Assembly (NCBI GenBank): GCA_030549205.1
Contig: JAUKTV010000002.1
Location: 496,001-560,000, forward strand
DNA: 64,000 bases
Direction of reading: 5' to 3'
Origin: Apiosordaria backusii
Lineage: Eukaryota; Ascomycota; Sordariomycetes; Sordariales; Lasiosphaeriaceae
Shown here one piece after another: positions 21,956-32,822 of this stretch. The position numbers were made by a program, and so were the translations under genes. Under the pieces are notes generated by a model. It ran no database searches and was not told where the DNA came from. It was given only the letters and a program-made list of their open reading frames with translations. The first letter of the stretch is position 1; every line of letters begins with the position of its first letter.

Positions 21956-23578
21956 ATGGCGTCCAACACCACCAATACCCCTGCTGCCCAAGCGGCGGCA
22001 ACCACCCACAACAAGAATAGCCTCGCCTACGACCTCCTAATCATCACAGACGCCACCGCCTCCATGACCTCCTTCCTCCGCTCCCTCCACGCCTCCCTCC
22101 AGTCCATCATCCGCATTTCCACATTAACCGGCGCCTTCTCCCGCATCGGCGTCCTCGCCTACCGCGACCACGACTGCGTCGACTGGTCCCCCCAGCAGCG
22201 CACCTACCTCAACGAGCTCGCCAAAGTGACCGAGTTCAGCGGGTGGTTCGGGCAAGATGAAAACAAGGACGGATTGCTCGACTGGGTGAAGAACCTGAAA
22301 ACCCAGGGAGGTTACTCGACCCCGGAAGCGGGGAAAACGGGGGCGCATTTGGCTTGTGAGGTTATGAAGAGGGGGGTGGAAGAGGGACAACAAAAGAGCA
22401 AGACGGTGGTGGTTTGGTATGCGGATGAGTCGCCTCATTTGAGGATATGGGATAACAAGGCTTGGGAGCTGGAGCAGAACGCGCTGGGGAAGAGGGAAGG
22501 CGGGGAGAGGTTCAAGGATTGGGTTTCGGCTTGTGGGCAGCTGAGGGATAATGGGGCGCAGGTTTTTTGCATGACTGCGAGGACGTTTATGGGGAGGTGC
22601 AGGGTGGATCAGAGCCGGGATGGGCTAGGGGTGGCGGCGATGTATTCGTTCCTGTCGCAGGTTACGGGTGGGAGGTGCTTCAGTTTTGACTGTTTATCTC
22701 CAAAAGCGGAGGATATCTCACAGTTGACGGTTGGGATATTACTTGGTTGGATGGGGGCTGTGACGGAGAAGAAGGGCCAGGGCGGTGATCGGAACCTGGT
22801 GTACTTGAATTCGTATGGGACGCTGGAGGGTATCGACGCGGTGGATTCGGAGACGGATATCAAGGGGAATAAGTGGCTGCCTGTTTCCAGCGATAAGGAT
22901 GTGACCGAGCCGCTGAGGCGCAATCTAACGAATGCTTGGGTCAAGGAGGGGGAAATCGCCAAGATTATTGATGTGCGGGATGGAGGGGCGGTGCAGGACT
23001 TTGCCAAGAGATATGTGGTCGACGAGGAGTACCAGAAGCTGGTATGTGCTCAGCTTGAGCAGATCATTGAGACCGATGTCACTGTCATGGCCCTCAACCC
23101 CGTGTTCGGCACGCTGTGGAGATCAGTTTGCAACGACCGCGCGAACCCAGCCAGAGACGGACTGATCACCAAGTTTGGATTCCACGTTGACCGGATACCT
23201 GACGCTGAGCAAAAGTCACGAATGAAGAGCTGGTTGGAGGAGTCCTACGATATGAAGGCCGAGATTGTTGGGACAATCAAGGACGTTGGAGAAGACAAGA
23301 AGTATCCCTGCGTGTTTCTCGACCCAACCCTCAGATTCGCCGGAAAGAGTGAGAGCGACGACGATAACCAAGACATGGTCTTCACCCGCGACGAGCTGCT
23401 CGAGATCGGTCGATCCTGCGATTACAAGATTCTGCGACGACTTGGCAAGGTGCTCACCCGCCTCACATTCGTGGCTTCCAAGGAGGATCTCCCAGCTCAT
23501 GTGAAAGATCTTGACGAAGCTGAGCTTCCCCGGATTCCACTCGCTTTGGCCAAGCCGGAGCGTAAGAGGATGTTCTAG
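21956..23578 (+). CDS. VWA-domain protein, upstream half of a VWA-RBR locus
   Basis: A 540-residue protein beginning MASNTTNTPAAQ; the ATG at 21956 follows a CT-rich leader and is preferred to the upstream in-frame ATG at 21920. Residues 25-280 form a von Willebrand A-like domain: DLLIITDATASMTSFLRSLH keeps the D-x-T-x-S metal site in altered form (DATAS), followed by RIGVLAYRDHD and KTVVVWYADESPH, the equivalents of later MIDAS-site strands. The C-terminal 250 residues are a conserved helical linker with no known catalytic motif. The frame ends at a single TAG, after which the same frame continues for 578 codons into an RBR-type ubiquitin ligase. The two ORFs were probably one gene. No intron is visible. 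Confidence 0.75.
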   Translation: MASNTTNTPAAQAAATTHNKNSLAYDLLIITDATASMTSFLRSLHASLQSIIRISTLTGAFSRIGVLAYRDHDCVDWSPQQRTYLNELAKVTEFSGWFGQDENKDGLLDWVKNLKTQGGYSTPEAGKTGAHLACEVMKRGVEEGQQKSKTVVVWYADESPHLRIWDNKAWELEQNALGKREGGERFKDWVSACGQLRDNGAQVFCMTARTFMGRCRVDQSRDGLGVAAMYSFLSQVTGGRCFSFDCLSPKAEDISQLTVGILLGWMGAVTEKKGQGGDRNLVYLNSYGTLEGIDAVDSETDIKGNKWLPVSSDKDVTEPLRRNLTNAWVKEGEIAKIIDVRDGGAVQDFAKRYVVDEEYQKLVCAQLEQIIETDVTVMALNPVFGTLWRSVCNDRANPARDGLITKFGFHVDRIPDAEQKSRMKSWLEESYDMKAEIVGTIKDVGEDKKYPCVFLDPTLRFAGKSESDDDNQDMVFTRDELLEIGRSCDYKILRRLGKVLTRLTFVASKEDLPAHVKDLDEAELPRIPLALAKPERKRMF

Positions 23579-23611
23579 AGGATACTACTGCACACAGTGC
23601 TGCCTGGCACC

Positions 23612-25315
23612 ATGCTCGCCCTTCGTCCGGCTGCCCTTGTTGCTGCCCTGACATTGAAAATGGGAGTGAAGGCGTTAGAAGAAGCCGCTTTCACCGAGCT
23701 TTCCGCCATGAAAGACAACTGGAACACCCTAGACATCCCGGAAACGTGGAACACCAACTGCCTGAATCTATTGCTTGATGCCAACAAGAAGCGTCCTCAT
23801 GCGGTTCTCAACAAAAAGGACGCCGACCTTTTCGAGGGTTTGGTCAGCTACAAGCTTTTGGAGATGAATCTCACCACCAGCATTCCCGTCAAAGTTGGTT
23901 GGACGCCCCAGAAGACACGGGCTCACATGGGCCCGGTAGCTGTCTGCAAGTCTTGCGAGTTTCCCCGCTCCGTCACCATCATGGGAAAGGAAGGCATCTG
24001 CGGGTTGTGCCACAATGCCAAGGTCGACGCCGACAAGGAGCGCGCCCACAGAATGGTACACGAAAACGTCTCCAAAAATGACAACCCCTTGACTGAGATA
24101 TCTTGGGTCGAGTGCTCCATGAACGACTGCCGGGCTCAATACGTGCTTTACTTCCCCAACCAGCTCAACGTACGACCAAAGTGCTGGTTCTGTCGACAGA
24201 AAGGTGCTATTCCGCGGTCTCATCCCGAGTTTGAGCAACTGACCACTGCACCGTGCGTCAGCTGTTCGATTTGTGCCAACAGGGTGATCTGGTCTGTTGA
24301 GCAGAGACCTGATGGATTCGATGAGAGCTTGTTCACCTGCGCTCCTTGTGTGGGAGGCACAAAGAATAGGATCGAGGAGGAAGAACTCAGCATTAGGGAT
24401 CTCGCCGATGAGAACGGCAGGAAGTGGCTTCTCAAGAACGATGATGATATGATCCCTGCGAACGTCGTCTTTGGTGGCCGGTCGGTTTTCTTCATCGTTT
24501 CCAACTTGACTCATGGAAGAGAGCTTTTTGCTGAGAAGGTACAGGTCCTGCCTGCTACTGACAACCTGAGCTTGAAAGTCCGAGGCAAGAAGGTGCACAA
24601 TGTCGACGAGGTTATCAAGGCTGTGAAGGAATGGGTCGACTCACGGCGGGTTCAGTCAGGCACGTGTTCGCTGTGCTTCAGTGATCACAAGAAGAAAGAC
24701 TTGCGGCTGGCCTGTGGTCGGAAGGGCTGTGGAGAGCTGATCTGTGGCGAGTGCTCAGACTCTTGGTATGGCATCAACCAGATCGGCAAGATTATCAACG
24801 TTTCTGCTCTCAGCTGCCCATTCTGTCGCCGGCAGCCTTCGACAAAGGTCAAGTTGCCTGAAGGTGTGAGGTACTTGGAGGGACTGAAGAGCGCGGTCGA
24901 GGAAGCTGGCAGTTGGATATTCGCGTGGTGTGCTTCCTGCGGCTCAGCAAAGAGGTACATGGAGAGGGTGTGCGCGGCTGGGGCGCCGGTCGATGTTGAG
25001 AACTGGAAGTGCGAGGACTGCACAGTAGCCTGGGAAGGGTTGGATGGCATGGTGGTCAAGCCTTGTCCCGGGTGCGGTGTAGCGACTCAGAAGACTGCCG
25101 GGTGTGATCACATGTCGTGCACTGTCAACGGTTGCGGAGCGCATTGGTGTTTCAAGTGCGGCGAGAAGGTGGATCACGATGAAATTTACCACCACATGTC
25201 GGAGGAGCATGGTGGATGGTACAATGGGCGGGAATACGAGGATTACGACGAAGAGGAAGAGGACGAGATTATGGATAGGGTCGAGGAAAGAGTAGCAGCG
25301 GTGGCACTGGGCTGA
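23612..25315 (+). CDS. RBR (RING-IBR-RING)-type E3 ubiquitin ligase region
   Basis: A 567-residue Cys-rich protein in the same frame as the upstream VWA gene and separated from it by one TAG and 11 sense codons. Several zinc-binding clusters are visible: CKSCEF...CGLC, CWFCRQKG, CVSCSICANR. Then a RING: CSLCFSDHKKKDLRLAC, CGELICGECS, CPFCRRQ. An IBR-like CASCGSAKR...CEDC follows, and finally RING2: CPGCGVATQKTAGCDHMSC with HWCFKCGEK. The Cys in AGCDHM aligns with the conserved RBR RING2 region, so E2-dependent ubiquitin transfer is likely. The tail is very acidic (YDEEEEDE). The first ATG is 23612; the sequence before it (residues RILLHTVLPGT) still looks protein-coding, which supports a former fusion. 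Confidence 0.75.
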   Translation: MLALRPAALVAALTLKMGVKALEEAAFTELSAMKDNWNTLDIPETWNTNCLNLLLDANKKRPHAVLNKKDADLFEGLVSYKLLEMNLTTSIPVKVGWTPQKTRAHMGPVAVCKSCEFPRSVTIMGKEGICGLCHNAKVDADKERAHRMVHENVSKNDNPLTEISWVECSMNDCRAQYVLYFPNQLNVRPKCWFCRQKGAIPRSHPEFEQLTTAPCVSCSICANRVIWSVEQRPDGFDESLFTCAPCVGGTKNRIEEEELSIRDLADENGRKWLLKNDDDMIPANVVFGGRSVFFIVSNLTHGRELFAEKVQVLPATDNLSLKVRGKKVHNVDEVIKAVKEWVDSRRVQSGTCSLCFSDHKKKDLRLACGRKGCGELICGECSDSWYGINQIGKIINVSALSCPFCRRQPSTKVKLPEGVRYLEGLKSAVEEAGSWIFAWCASCGSAKRYMERVCAAGAPVDVENWKCEDCTVAWEGLDGMVVKPCPGCGVATQKTAGCDHMSCTVNGCGAHWCFKCGEKVDHDEIYHHMSEEHGGWYNGREYEDYDEEEEDEIMDRVEERVAAVALG

Positions 25316-26004
25316 TGGTTTTGTGTTTGGTTTTCTCTTATGTGATTCCTGGTTTATTGGATGCCGGTAGTGTTGTGACTTGGTAGCAAGTTCGGGAGTT
25401 TATTGACGGTTCATTGCCTGTTGCGAATTGAATAGGCGGCCCATCATGAACGAAGCTTTCCATACCCTGGCCGGAGCAACATGCACGGCGAAAGAAATTA
25501 ATCATTATTTATCAGAGCAACCTGATTGCACACGACAAACCAATGAGATTCTTGACATTTGTAGAGCGAGGTTCATCTGAATCTCAACAAACAGAGGACA
25601 CAGCCCCATCAAGTGTGCTCCCAACATGGGCCACTCTTATTTACCAGATCTCCCCGCCCAAAAGCGAGCCTTGCCGGTCCAGACTCCGGCAATTCCTGCC
25701 ACCAAAGGCTGCTAAATGGACCCCTGCGTGGAGAATGTCGTTGAAAGTCCTTTCTAGCGGGAGCTTGCCATGATAAGCCCAACCATCTGGCTCTCTAATT
25801 ACCATCTGAAGTCCTTTGATACACCAGTACTTCTGAGGCCGCACAGGGGTTACAGAGAGGACCACCCGTGATACCAGGTAGGTATAAAAGCCTCCCCCCT
25901 CCCACCTCCAGTATCTCCTTATTTCACATCCGACCTCGTCGAACTCGCCGTCAACTACCATCAGCCCAACCTAAAGTCCATACTCGACACTATAAACCAT
26001 CATC
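25316..26004. other. Intergenic region
   Basis: About 690 bp. A pyrimidine-rich segment and TATAAAAG at about 25883 lie upstream of the secreted-protein gene and may be its core promoter. No other gene is supported. Confidence 0.4.
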
Positions 26005-26843
26005 ATGTTGGGACCCGTGATTCTGAAGCTCGCTGCACTCGGCATGGGGGCTCTGGCTTCCGGCTGCGAACCTTACTCTGAGGTTCCCATCTGGGGCAGC
26101 ATCGAGTCCTCTACCATGTCGAGCACCACCTTGTCATCTCCTACCACCAAGTCCTACTCTGTTGTACCCATCAATACTTGGACCCCCGATCATACCCCGA
26201 CGTTTAACTCTGAGGCAACTTGGGGACTTGGGGCTCAGTCTACATTGGAGACGAGAATTGCCGCTCGCGCGAGTTCGTTAATTCTTCAAATTCCATTCTC
26301 TCTTTTGCATACTAATCGATGCTTGCAGCGGACACGTCCTTGACCGGTGTTATTGGCAGCCATGTCTCCGACCGCGATACCGACGATACCTTTGCCTCGG
26401 ATGCTACCCCGATTCAGTCCGGACCTGGCGACTGCAATGACAAGAAGCGACAATTCAACTGCATATCCCCAGGTGACGAGTGGCAAGAGTGTAGTTCGGG
26501 GAAATGGTCAACCACTATCCCCATTGGCAACCTTGGCGGCGTCGCGACTAAGTGCCTGAACGACGGCGTCCATCCTTTTCTGAAGCTGAGCTACCTTCCT
26601 GGGAGCTCTGTCGATACCCCGGTGATGACTGGCCCCTGCATCCCGGATGCTAAGCGTTCAGTTTCCAACACCAAGCGTGACACAGCTGCTGGCCTTTACA
26701 ACTGCATCTGGCCTGGCTTTGAATTCCAGACATGCAGCGATACTAATACCTGGACGAACCCTGCGCCGATGATGGGCGGCATTCACTGCAACAGCTGGGG
26801 TGTGGAAGATTACTTGTCGACGGATGAGGTGCCGGTCTTTTAA
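26005..26843 (+). CDS. Secreted protein with two Cys modules and dibasic sites
   Basis: Exons 26005-26272 and 26329-26843 (56-bp intron with branch ACTAATC; donor GTTCGT) give about 260 residues. The first 20 residues (LGPVILKLAALGMGALAS) form a signal peptide. A Ser/Thr-rich segment follows, then two related modules: RQFNCISPGDEWQECSSGKW...GG...C and GLYNCIWPGFEFQTCSDTNTW...GG...C. Each module is preceded by basic pairs usable by a Kex2-type protease (KKR before the first; two KR sites before the second). The layout suggests a secreted precursor cut into two small disulphide-containing peptides, but intact secretion is equally possible. No enzyme family recognised. A TATA-like box lies about 120 bp upstream. 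Confidence 0.65.
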
Positions 26844-27702
26844 GGGTCATCCATAACTGAGCAGTGGTGGTAAAGGAGATCAGGGAGAGGGGGTGTTGCA
26901 CATGCATCCAGGGACACAAGCACAAGCACACAAAGCCAAAACACCCCAAGGCTTCACAGCAAAACACACAACCACACACATGCTCAATTTCTGTCAGGAC
27001 CAATCTCGGGCTTGCTCTTGAAAACAAAGTGTAATAACTGTCATAGCCCTTAATAACAAAACTGGAGCTGGTTTGCCCTCGGCAGAGCGATGTGACAGGC
27101 TGTTGCATGACTTTTGTGCTGTTCTTGGTTTGACTTCCATATCACACAGACTTTTGGATCCCACATTACCAGGTACTTTGCCCTTGCACAAATGTGAACC
27201 TCCAAGATGGGTAGACAAGACAGTAAAAGCCCCTGACTTCGGCATTATCCAACTGCCGATTGTCAAGCCTCTTTTTTGAAGGATGTTCAAGTTCAGGGGT
27301 TGATGATCGACGGCGGCTCCAGTGCGCCCAAACCGCTCCGATGCCCCCAGAGCAATTGTCCCGCATTCTGCCTATACACTCGCCCATCAAAGCTCCAGGT
27401 CTCGGAATATTTTCTTGCAGCCACTTCTAAACCCAATTTTCTCGCTGACAGAGAAATCCGGGTTCTGGCTAGCCGTTGTCTGTTACGGATCGTGATGATC
27501 AATCCGCCGGCGGAAGTGAAGCTGTTTGGGCATGGCACCAGGTTCCATGAAGCGGGTCATGTTCTCCAAGCAAGTGTACCGTAGACATTTAAGACAACCG
27601 CTTTCTCTAGGTAGTCACGATGAATTGCAATTCCTTCGACAAGCAACACCTAAACACCGTTCGTGAACTTACCCCCTATGGTAGAGCCCACAACTCACCA
27701 TC
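26844..27702. other. Intergenic region
   Basis: About 860 bp without a supported gene. Around 26910-26980 there is a CA-rich stretch (ACACAAGCACAAGCACACAA). Small open frames here show no family features. Confidence 0.4.
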
Positions 27703-29226
27703 ATGACAAACCCCGTTTTCAACCCTTTATTCCTTCTCCTCCTCTTCGCCCCCGTATCCATCCACACCCAACAAATCGGGATCCTAACCCCCGAAAGCCA
27801 CCCCCGTTTCCCAACCCAGCAATGCTCCTCCTCCTCCGGCACTTGCACCACCAAGCAAACCTCCCTCGTAACCGACGCCTTATCCCGTCACTTCCACCCC
27901 ATCTCCGACCCCTCGGTATCCTGCGCCTCAGCAGATTTCATCTCCAACCCTGCTCTCTGCAACCATGAAGATCCCGCATCATGCGCAGCAAGCTGCGCCC
28001 TGGAAGGTATCGAATACGGCGGAATAGGCGTGTCATCCCTCGGATCAGCCGTGACATTGAGGCAATACCTCTTCGATGGGGCTGAATACCGTGCCGTTAG
28101 CCCGAGAGTATATCTGCTGGCTGAAGATGGCGAGAATTACGAGCCTATGAGGCTGCTGGGGCAGGAGTTAGCTGTCGATGTGGATGTGTCGAGGTTGCCG
28201 TGTGGGATGAACAGCGCTGTGTATTTGTCCGAGATGGATTTGAGTGGGAGTAGGTCGGAGAGTAACCCTGCTGGGGCGGGATATGGGACGGGATACTGTG
28301 ATGCGCAGTGTTTTAGGAGTGTGCCTTGGATTAATGGTCTGGTGAGTCTACCTGGAGTTCCCTAACAGCATAATGTGCCAGAAAACTGACACCAATCTGT
28401 ATGCTCAAAGCCAAACATCAACTCCTCCGGCGCCTGCTGCAACGAGATGGACATTTGGGAAGCCAATTCCCGTGCCAACTCTTTCACACCCCACACTTGC
28501 TCCTCCCCTGGCTCGTTTCTTTGCTCCGGCGAGGAAGAATGCGGCAAGGGAGCCCCAGGTGTCTGGGATAAAGATGGTTGCGGGCTCAACACATTCAATC
28601 TTGGAAACCCTTCCTTCTATGGCTTGGGACTAGACATCGACAGCTCGAAGCCATTCACAATCGTCACGCAATTCCTAACCAATGACGCCGGAGAGCTGAG
28701 CGAGATCAAGAGGGTCTACATCCAAAACGGACAAGTCATCCCCAACACCGCCGAGACAACTGATTCCAGATTGGACGGCATTTCGTACGAGGGCTCCATC
28801 ACCCAGGACTTTTGCACAGCCAAAAACTCATCCGACTACCTCAGACTAGGCGGTATGAAAGGGATGGGCGAGGCCTTAGCTCGAGGCATGGTATTGGTCT
28901 TCAGTCTTTGGAATTCCGAAGGCGATTTCATGAGCTGGCTTGATGGGTTGCCGAATAATGGGCCTTGTAATGCCACCGAGGGTGATCCAGCTCTCATTAG
29001 GGCGCGGGTGCCGGACGTCTCAGTCACGTTTTCGAATGTGAGATGGGGAGATATTGGGAGCACCTTTTCGAACTCTGGAGAGACAAATCAGGGGACGCCA
29101 CTAATAGGAGGAGATGTTGTCGCTGGCAAGGCGGTGGCTGCTGAAAATCGAGGCACGAGGGTCAATGTGGTGACTGGGGCGGTCTTGGGGCTGGCGGTCA
29201 TCTTTGGGTTTATGGCGAGCGCATGA
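27703..29226 (+). CDS. GH7 cellulase with C-terminal anchor-like segment
   Basis: Glycoside hydrolase family 7 enzymes cleave cellulose beta-1,4 bonds with retention. Exons 27703-28341 and 28411-29226 (69-bp intron) give about 484 residues. Residues 1-22 are a signal peptide. GH7 features: CALEGIEYGGIGV, LYLL-type strands with many Cys, CDAQCFR, and the catalytic motif EMDIWEAN, holding nucleophile Glu, Asp and acid/base Glu. Later come GKGAPGVWDKDGCG and YYG-like FYGLGLDID. There is no cellulose-binding module. Instead the protein ends with a small spacer and a hydrophobic tail (VVTGAVLGLAVIFGFMASA), typical of a GPI-anchor signal, so it may stay at the cell wall or membrane. Endoglucanase versus cellobiohydrolase is not certain. 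Confidence 0.88.
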
Positions 29227-30550
29227 GGAGGCAAGCCAACTTAAAAGGTAGAGTCTTGAACGGCTTTTCCAATCTAGGTTAATAGGATGTACACTACCTC
29301 GTGGGCATTATCCGCATTTCGGCCGAACTGATGGCTTTTCGGCTGGCTTCCCGAGTCAAGCCCTGTGATGTCCAGTCCCGTCTCCTACCAAGCCTGCCAA
29401 CACCTAGAGACCAGATCACCAACCGAAATTTGAGAACAGTATTTATTCCGTACAGGGCAGCCATCTTCTTGAGTACAAACCTGGATTAACATTTTTCCCT
29501 GCAGTGTACGGCAAAGTCACGTTTGCGCTGCACTACAACGCGGAAACCCGAAACTAACCCTTCTATGCCCTTGCCACGCCTGACTTTGAGACTTGCTTGG
29601 ATGCTTGCGCGTGCTGGTCAAGTGTTATGCCTACCGTCATCGGAAGCGGATACAAGTCCAACATCAGAGCCAATTGCGCGGCTGCACACTTTGTGCCTCT
29701 CTGGACCAACAAGACCGAGGCGCTAAAGAAGAATGCTCGGGGCAACTGCTTTCTGAAGCCGAACTCACCCAACGCGAACACTGCGGAAAACTTAAATCCT
29801 TGCTCGATGGGGAGCTCGTGCCATTCGGGCATTGTGATAAAACGGGGGAAAATAGAACTTGGTGCGGTTCTTTTGGACTCTTGGATCGTCCATTAGGTAG
29901 GAGTTGTCCCATGTGGCAACTAGAAAAGATATAAGATGGAGGCTGTTGAAGGATGCTGGGCATCGGGATGATTTAAGAATTTTGATAGGAAACAATACCA
30001 AAATTCTCAAGGCTGGTCGGCTTATTAGCTAATGTCTGGAAGACAGCTCAACCAACTGGAACGCTTCCTCAAGGAGAACCTAAAAGACAAGCAACTCGAC
30101 CTCCTGCTGGGACCTGCAGCTCAGCACGTCCCGCATCTACATCTTTTCCGTTTAATATCAAGCCCCCGCACCCATTGGCCAGTCGGCACGTTTCCACAGA
30201 CGCGGCTAAACGCCAAACGAGAGGCACAACAATCTCTTCTAACCCTCGATATTACTTCGTCTGACACTCTGCTGCTCTCATGAATACGGAAACGCACCTG
30301 TGGCCCGAGACGGCAAGTTTCGACGGTCTTTTTCCCTTGTGGTGACATCTGCACATTTACCCAGCGCTGTTGCTCAGCATGACCTGACAGTCCCAAGACT
30401 TCTTCAGCCTATTCAGAGCTTCTCGCTCGGAACAGGGACCGCCTCGGCACTTGGCTAACCATGGCACACCGGTCGCTTAAGAATGCGTGAGCTCCGCCGT
30501 GAGCTCGGTGTGGAGCTGTTGAGAACCCTGAGTTATCTCCACCGATCAAC
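29227..30550. other. Intergenic region around the PAN remnant
   Basis: Besides the remnant at 29558-29896 nothing is supported. The last 100 bp before 30551 are the likely leader of the GMC gene. Confidence 0.35.
29558..29896 (+). pseudogene. PAN/Apple-like domain remnant
   Basis: One open frame reads FYALATPDFETCLDACACW, then CAAAHFVPLWTNKTEAL, NCFLKP and SCHSGIV, and ends at a stop at 29896. The Cys spacing and the words CLDAC...FVPLW...NCFLKP resemble fungal extracellular PAN/Apple-like domains. A stop codon lies immediately upstream and no start codon, signal peptide or exon can be attached, so this looks like an isolated fragment of a lost gene. It could be the last exon of an unrecognised gene. 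Confidence 0.4.
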
Positions 30551-32640
30551 ATGGCTCGACTTTCTAGTCTCGTTGTCGCCATTCTGACACTGACGCCGGC
30601 TGCGTACAGCCGACATCTCCGCGCTTCCAAGGTGTTTCTCGACGGCCGCCAGGTTCAAAATGAATACGACTACGTGATCATTGGCGGTGGTACCGCTGGG
30701 TTGACGGTGGCTGACAGGTTGACGGAAGATGGCAAGACCACGGTGCTCGTTGTCGAGTATGGCGTGTTGAGTACGTCAATAAAACCAGAAGATCAACCAA
30801 CTTGCCGCTAGGAACCAAACTGACTACCTATGAACAGGCGAGGCAGCATCGCTCACCACGGTGGCAGGTGGCTTCTCGGGAATGTCCGACAGCCAGTTCA
30901 TGTACGACATTCGATCCGTTCCTCAAGTCAACCTCCGCAACCGCGTCATATCCGTGCTGGCCGGAAAAGTCGTAGGTGGCAGTTCTGCCGTCAACGCCAT
31001 GATGACGATCCGTGGTACCGCTGAAGACTATGACCGCTGGGGCAGTTTCTTTGGAAAAGATTCCCACTGGACCTGGGAGGGCTTGCTGCCATACTTCAAG
31101 CGAGCCCTCAACTTTGTACCGCCGAACGCAGACATCACAAAGACGGCCAACATTACCTATGACACCAGTTTCTGGGGCAACACCTCGGGAGTCTATGCCG
31201 GCTGGCCTTCGTATCAATTCCCAGCCACCACAGCCCAGATGGAGGCATTCAAGGGTCTTCCAGGTGTTGAAATTGCCAGCGACAGCGGATCTGGCGTTCC
31301 GGGGGTCTATTGGTATCCAACCTTTATGGATCCCAAGACAGTGTTGCGCTCTTTTGCAAAGACGGGCCACTATGACAATGTCAAGAGAGCCAACTACCAC
31401 TTGGTCACCCAGTCCAAGGTCACCAAGATTGTCCTCAATGGGACGACCGCAACTGGTGTATCCTTTGTCCCAGCGCCGGCAAGAGGACAACCGGGAAATA
31501 CTGCCGCTCCGGCGACGACGGTTACTGCTAGAAAGGAAGTCATCCTTGCTGCCGGCGGTGTCCACAGCCCCCAGGTACTCCAGGTCAGCGGCATCGGGCC
31601 CAGAAAGGTACTCACCGCAGCTGGCATCGACACCATCGTCGACCTCCCCGGCGTCGGCCAGAACTTCCAAGATCATGGCATGATCTCAGCATCTTTCCAG
31701 TGTAAAGTACCACCCCCTATCCGTCATCTAACCGGAACTAATAATGGGGTCCAGTCGCCCGAATCCCCCAATCCGCCCGGCCCTCCTCCGACGACCTCCG
31801 AACAAACCGCACCCTCTCCAACTGGAGCGCCCAAGTCTGGGCCGCCAACCGCACAGGCCCCAACTCCATCGCAACCGGCAACTCGGCCGCCTGGCTCTCC
31901 TTCCCCGTCATCTCCCCCCGCTCCTCCAAAATCTCCTCCGACCTCACCGCCCAAAACCACACCCTCTACCTTCCCCCCGACACCCCCCCAACCGTCTCCG
32001 CCGGCTACCGCGCCCAGATGTTGTCCTACGCCTCCGCCCTCTCCCAAAATTCCACAGCTTTCTACAACCTAATTCTCCAAGGTGGCTCCGCCAGCGGCCT
32101 CCTCGTCGACCTCCACCCTTTATCCAGGGGAACAATCAACGTCAACCCCTCCAACCCGCACAACTCCGAGCCCCAGGTCGACTACCGCGCCCTGGCCAAC
32201 CCGCTGGACGCCACCATCATGGGGGACATCATCCGCTACACGAGAAAGTACTACCTCGACAACCCGCGGACGAAGGACTGGGGCGGGAGGGAGGTGTCCC
32301 CCGGAGCGAGCGTCACGACGGACGAGCAGATGGCGACCTTTTTGAGTAATTCGCTGAGTCCGAGTGTGTATCATCCTGCGGGGACGTGCGCGATGATGCC
32401 GTTGGAGCTTGGGGGAGTGGTGGATGAGGAGCTGAAGGTGTATGGAGTCAAGAACTTGAGGGTCGTGGATGCGAGTATTATGCCTACGCTTCCCGGGGCT
32501 AATACTTGTCAGACGGTTTATGCTGTTGCTGAGAAGGTGAGCTTTCCCCTTTCAACTTTTGCTCGAAAAGATGGACTAGTTGCTGACATTACCTCTCTCA
32601 GGCCGCCGATTTGATTCGATATGGGGCGCCCAAGGTGTAA
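30551..32640 (+). CDS. Secreted GMC-family FAD oxidoreductase
   Basis: Glucose-methanol-choline family flavoenzyme (aryl-alcohol oxidase/glucose oxidase/dehydrogenase type), likely extracellular and H2O2-producing or quinone-reducing; the substrate is unknown. Exons: 30551-30770, 30838-31701, 31755-32536 and 32602-32640 (introns 67, 53 and 65 bp; all phases fit), about 634 residues. Signal peptide: MARLSSLVVAILTLTPAAYS. FAD-binding motif: YVIIGGGTAGLTVADRL. GMC signature 1 is GKVVGGSSAVNAMMTIRG; signature 2 is GGVHSPQVLQVSGIGP. The active-site His lies in YHPAGTCAMMP, and the partner region is PGANTCQTVYAVAEK. Many N-x-S/T sequons fit secretion. The last exon codes only 12 residues. The GH7 gene lies 1.3 kb upstream on the same strand. 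Confidence 0.9.
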
Positions 32641-32822
32641 GGAGCAACACAGGGTCTTGTCTAGTTGTATCGAATCTCAAAATAGCATACAATTCTCAAC
32701 GCTTCTTTCATAATGTACAGCAATACCTGTCTAATTCCCGGTGTATCAGTAACCATTTGTTGCCTCGCCCAATCCCAAATCAAAGCCTAAACTCCAATCC
32801 ATGCATTTTCTGTGTATTCCCT

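Noticed and set aside
23557..23592. Possible 36-bp intron (GTAAGA to CACAG) removing the UAG between the VWA and RBR halves
   Set aside because: It keeps frame, but it is too short for a normal fungal intron and would remove residues that look conserved.
31012..32349. Overlapping ORFs of 200 or more codons across the GMC gene
   Set aside because: They are alternate frames of the GMC exons; the GMC reading has signature motifs and fitting splice phases.
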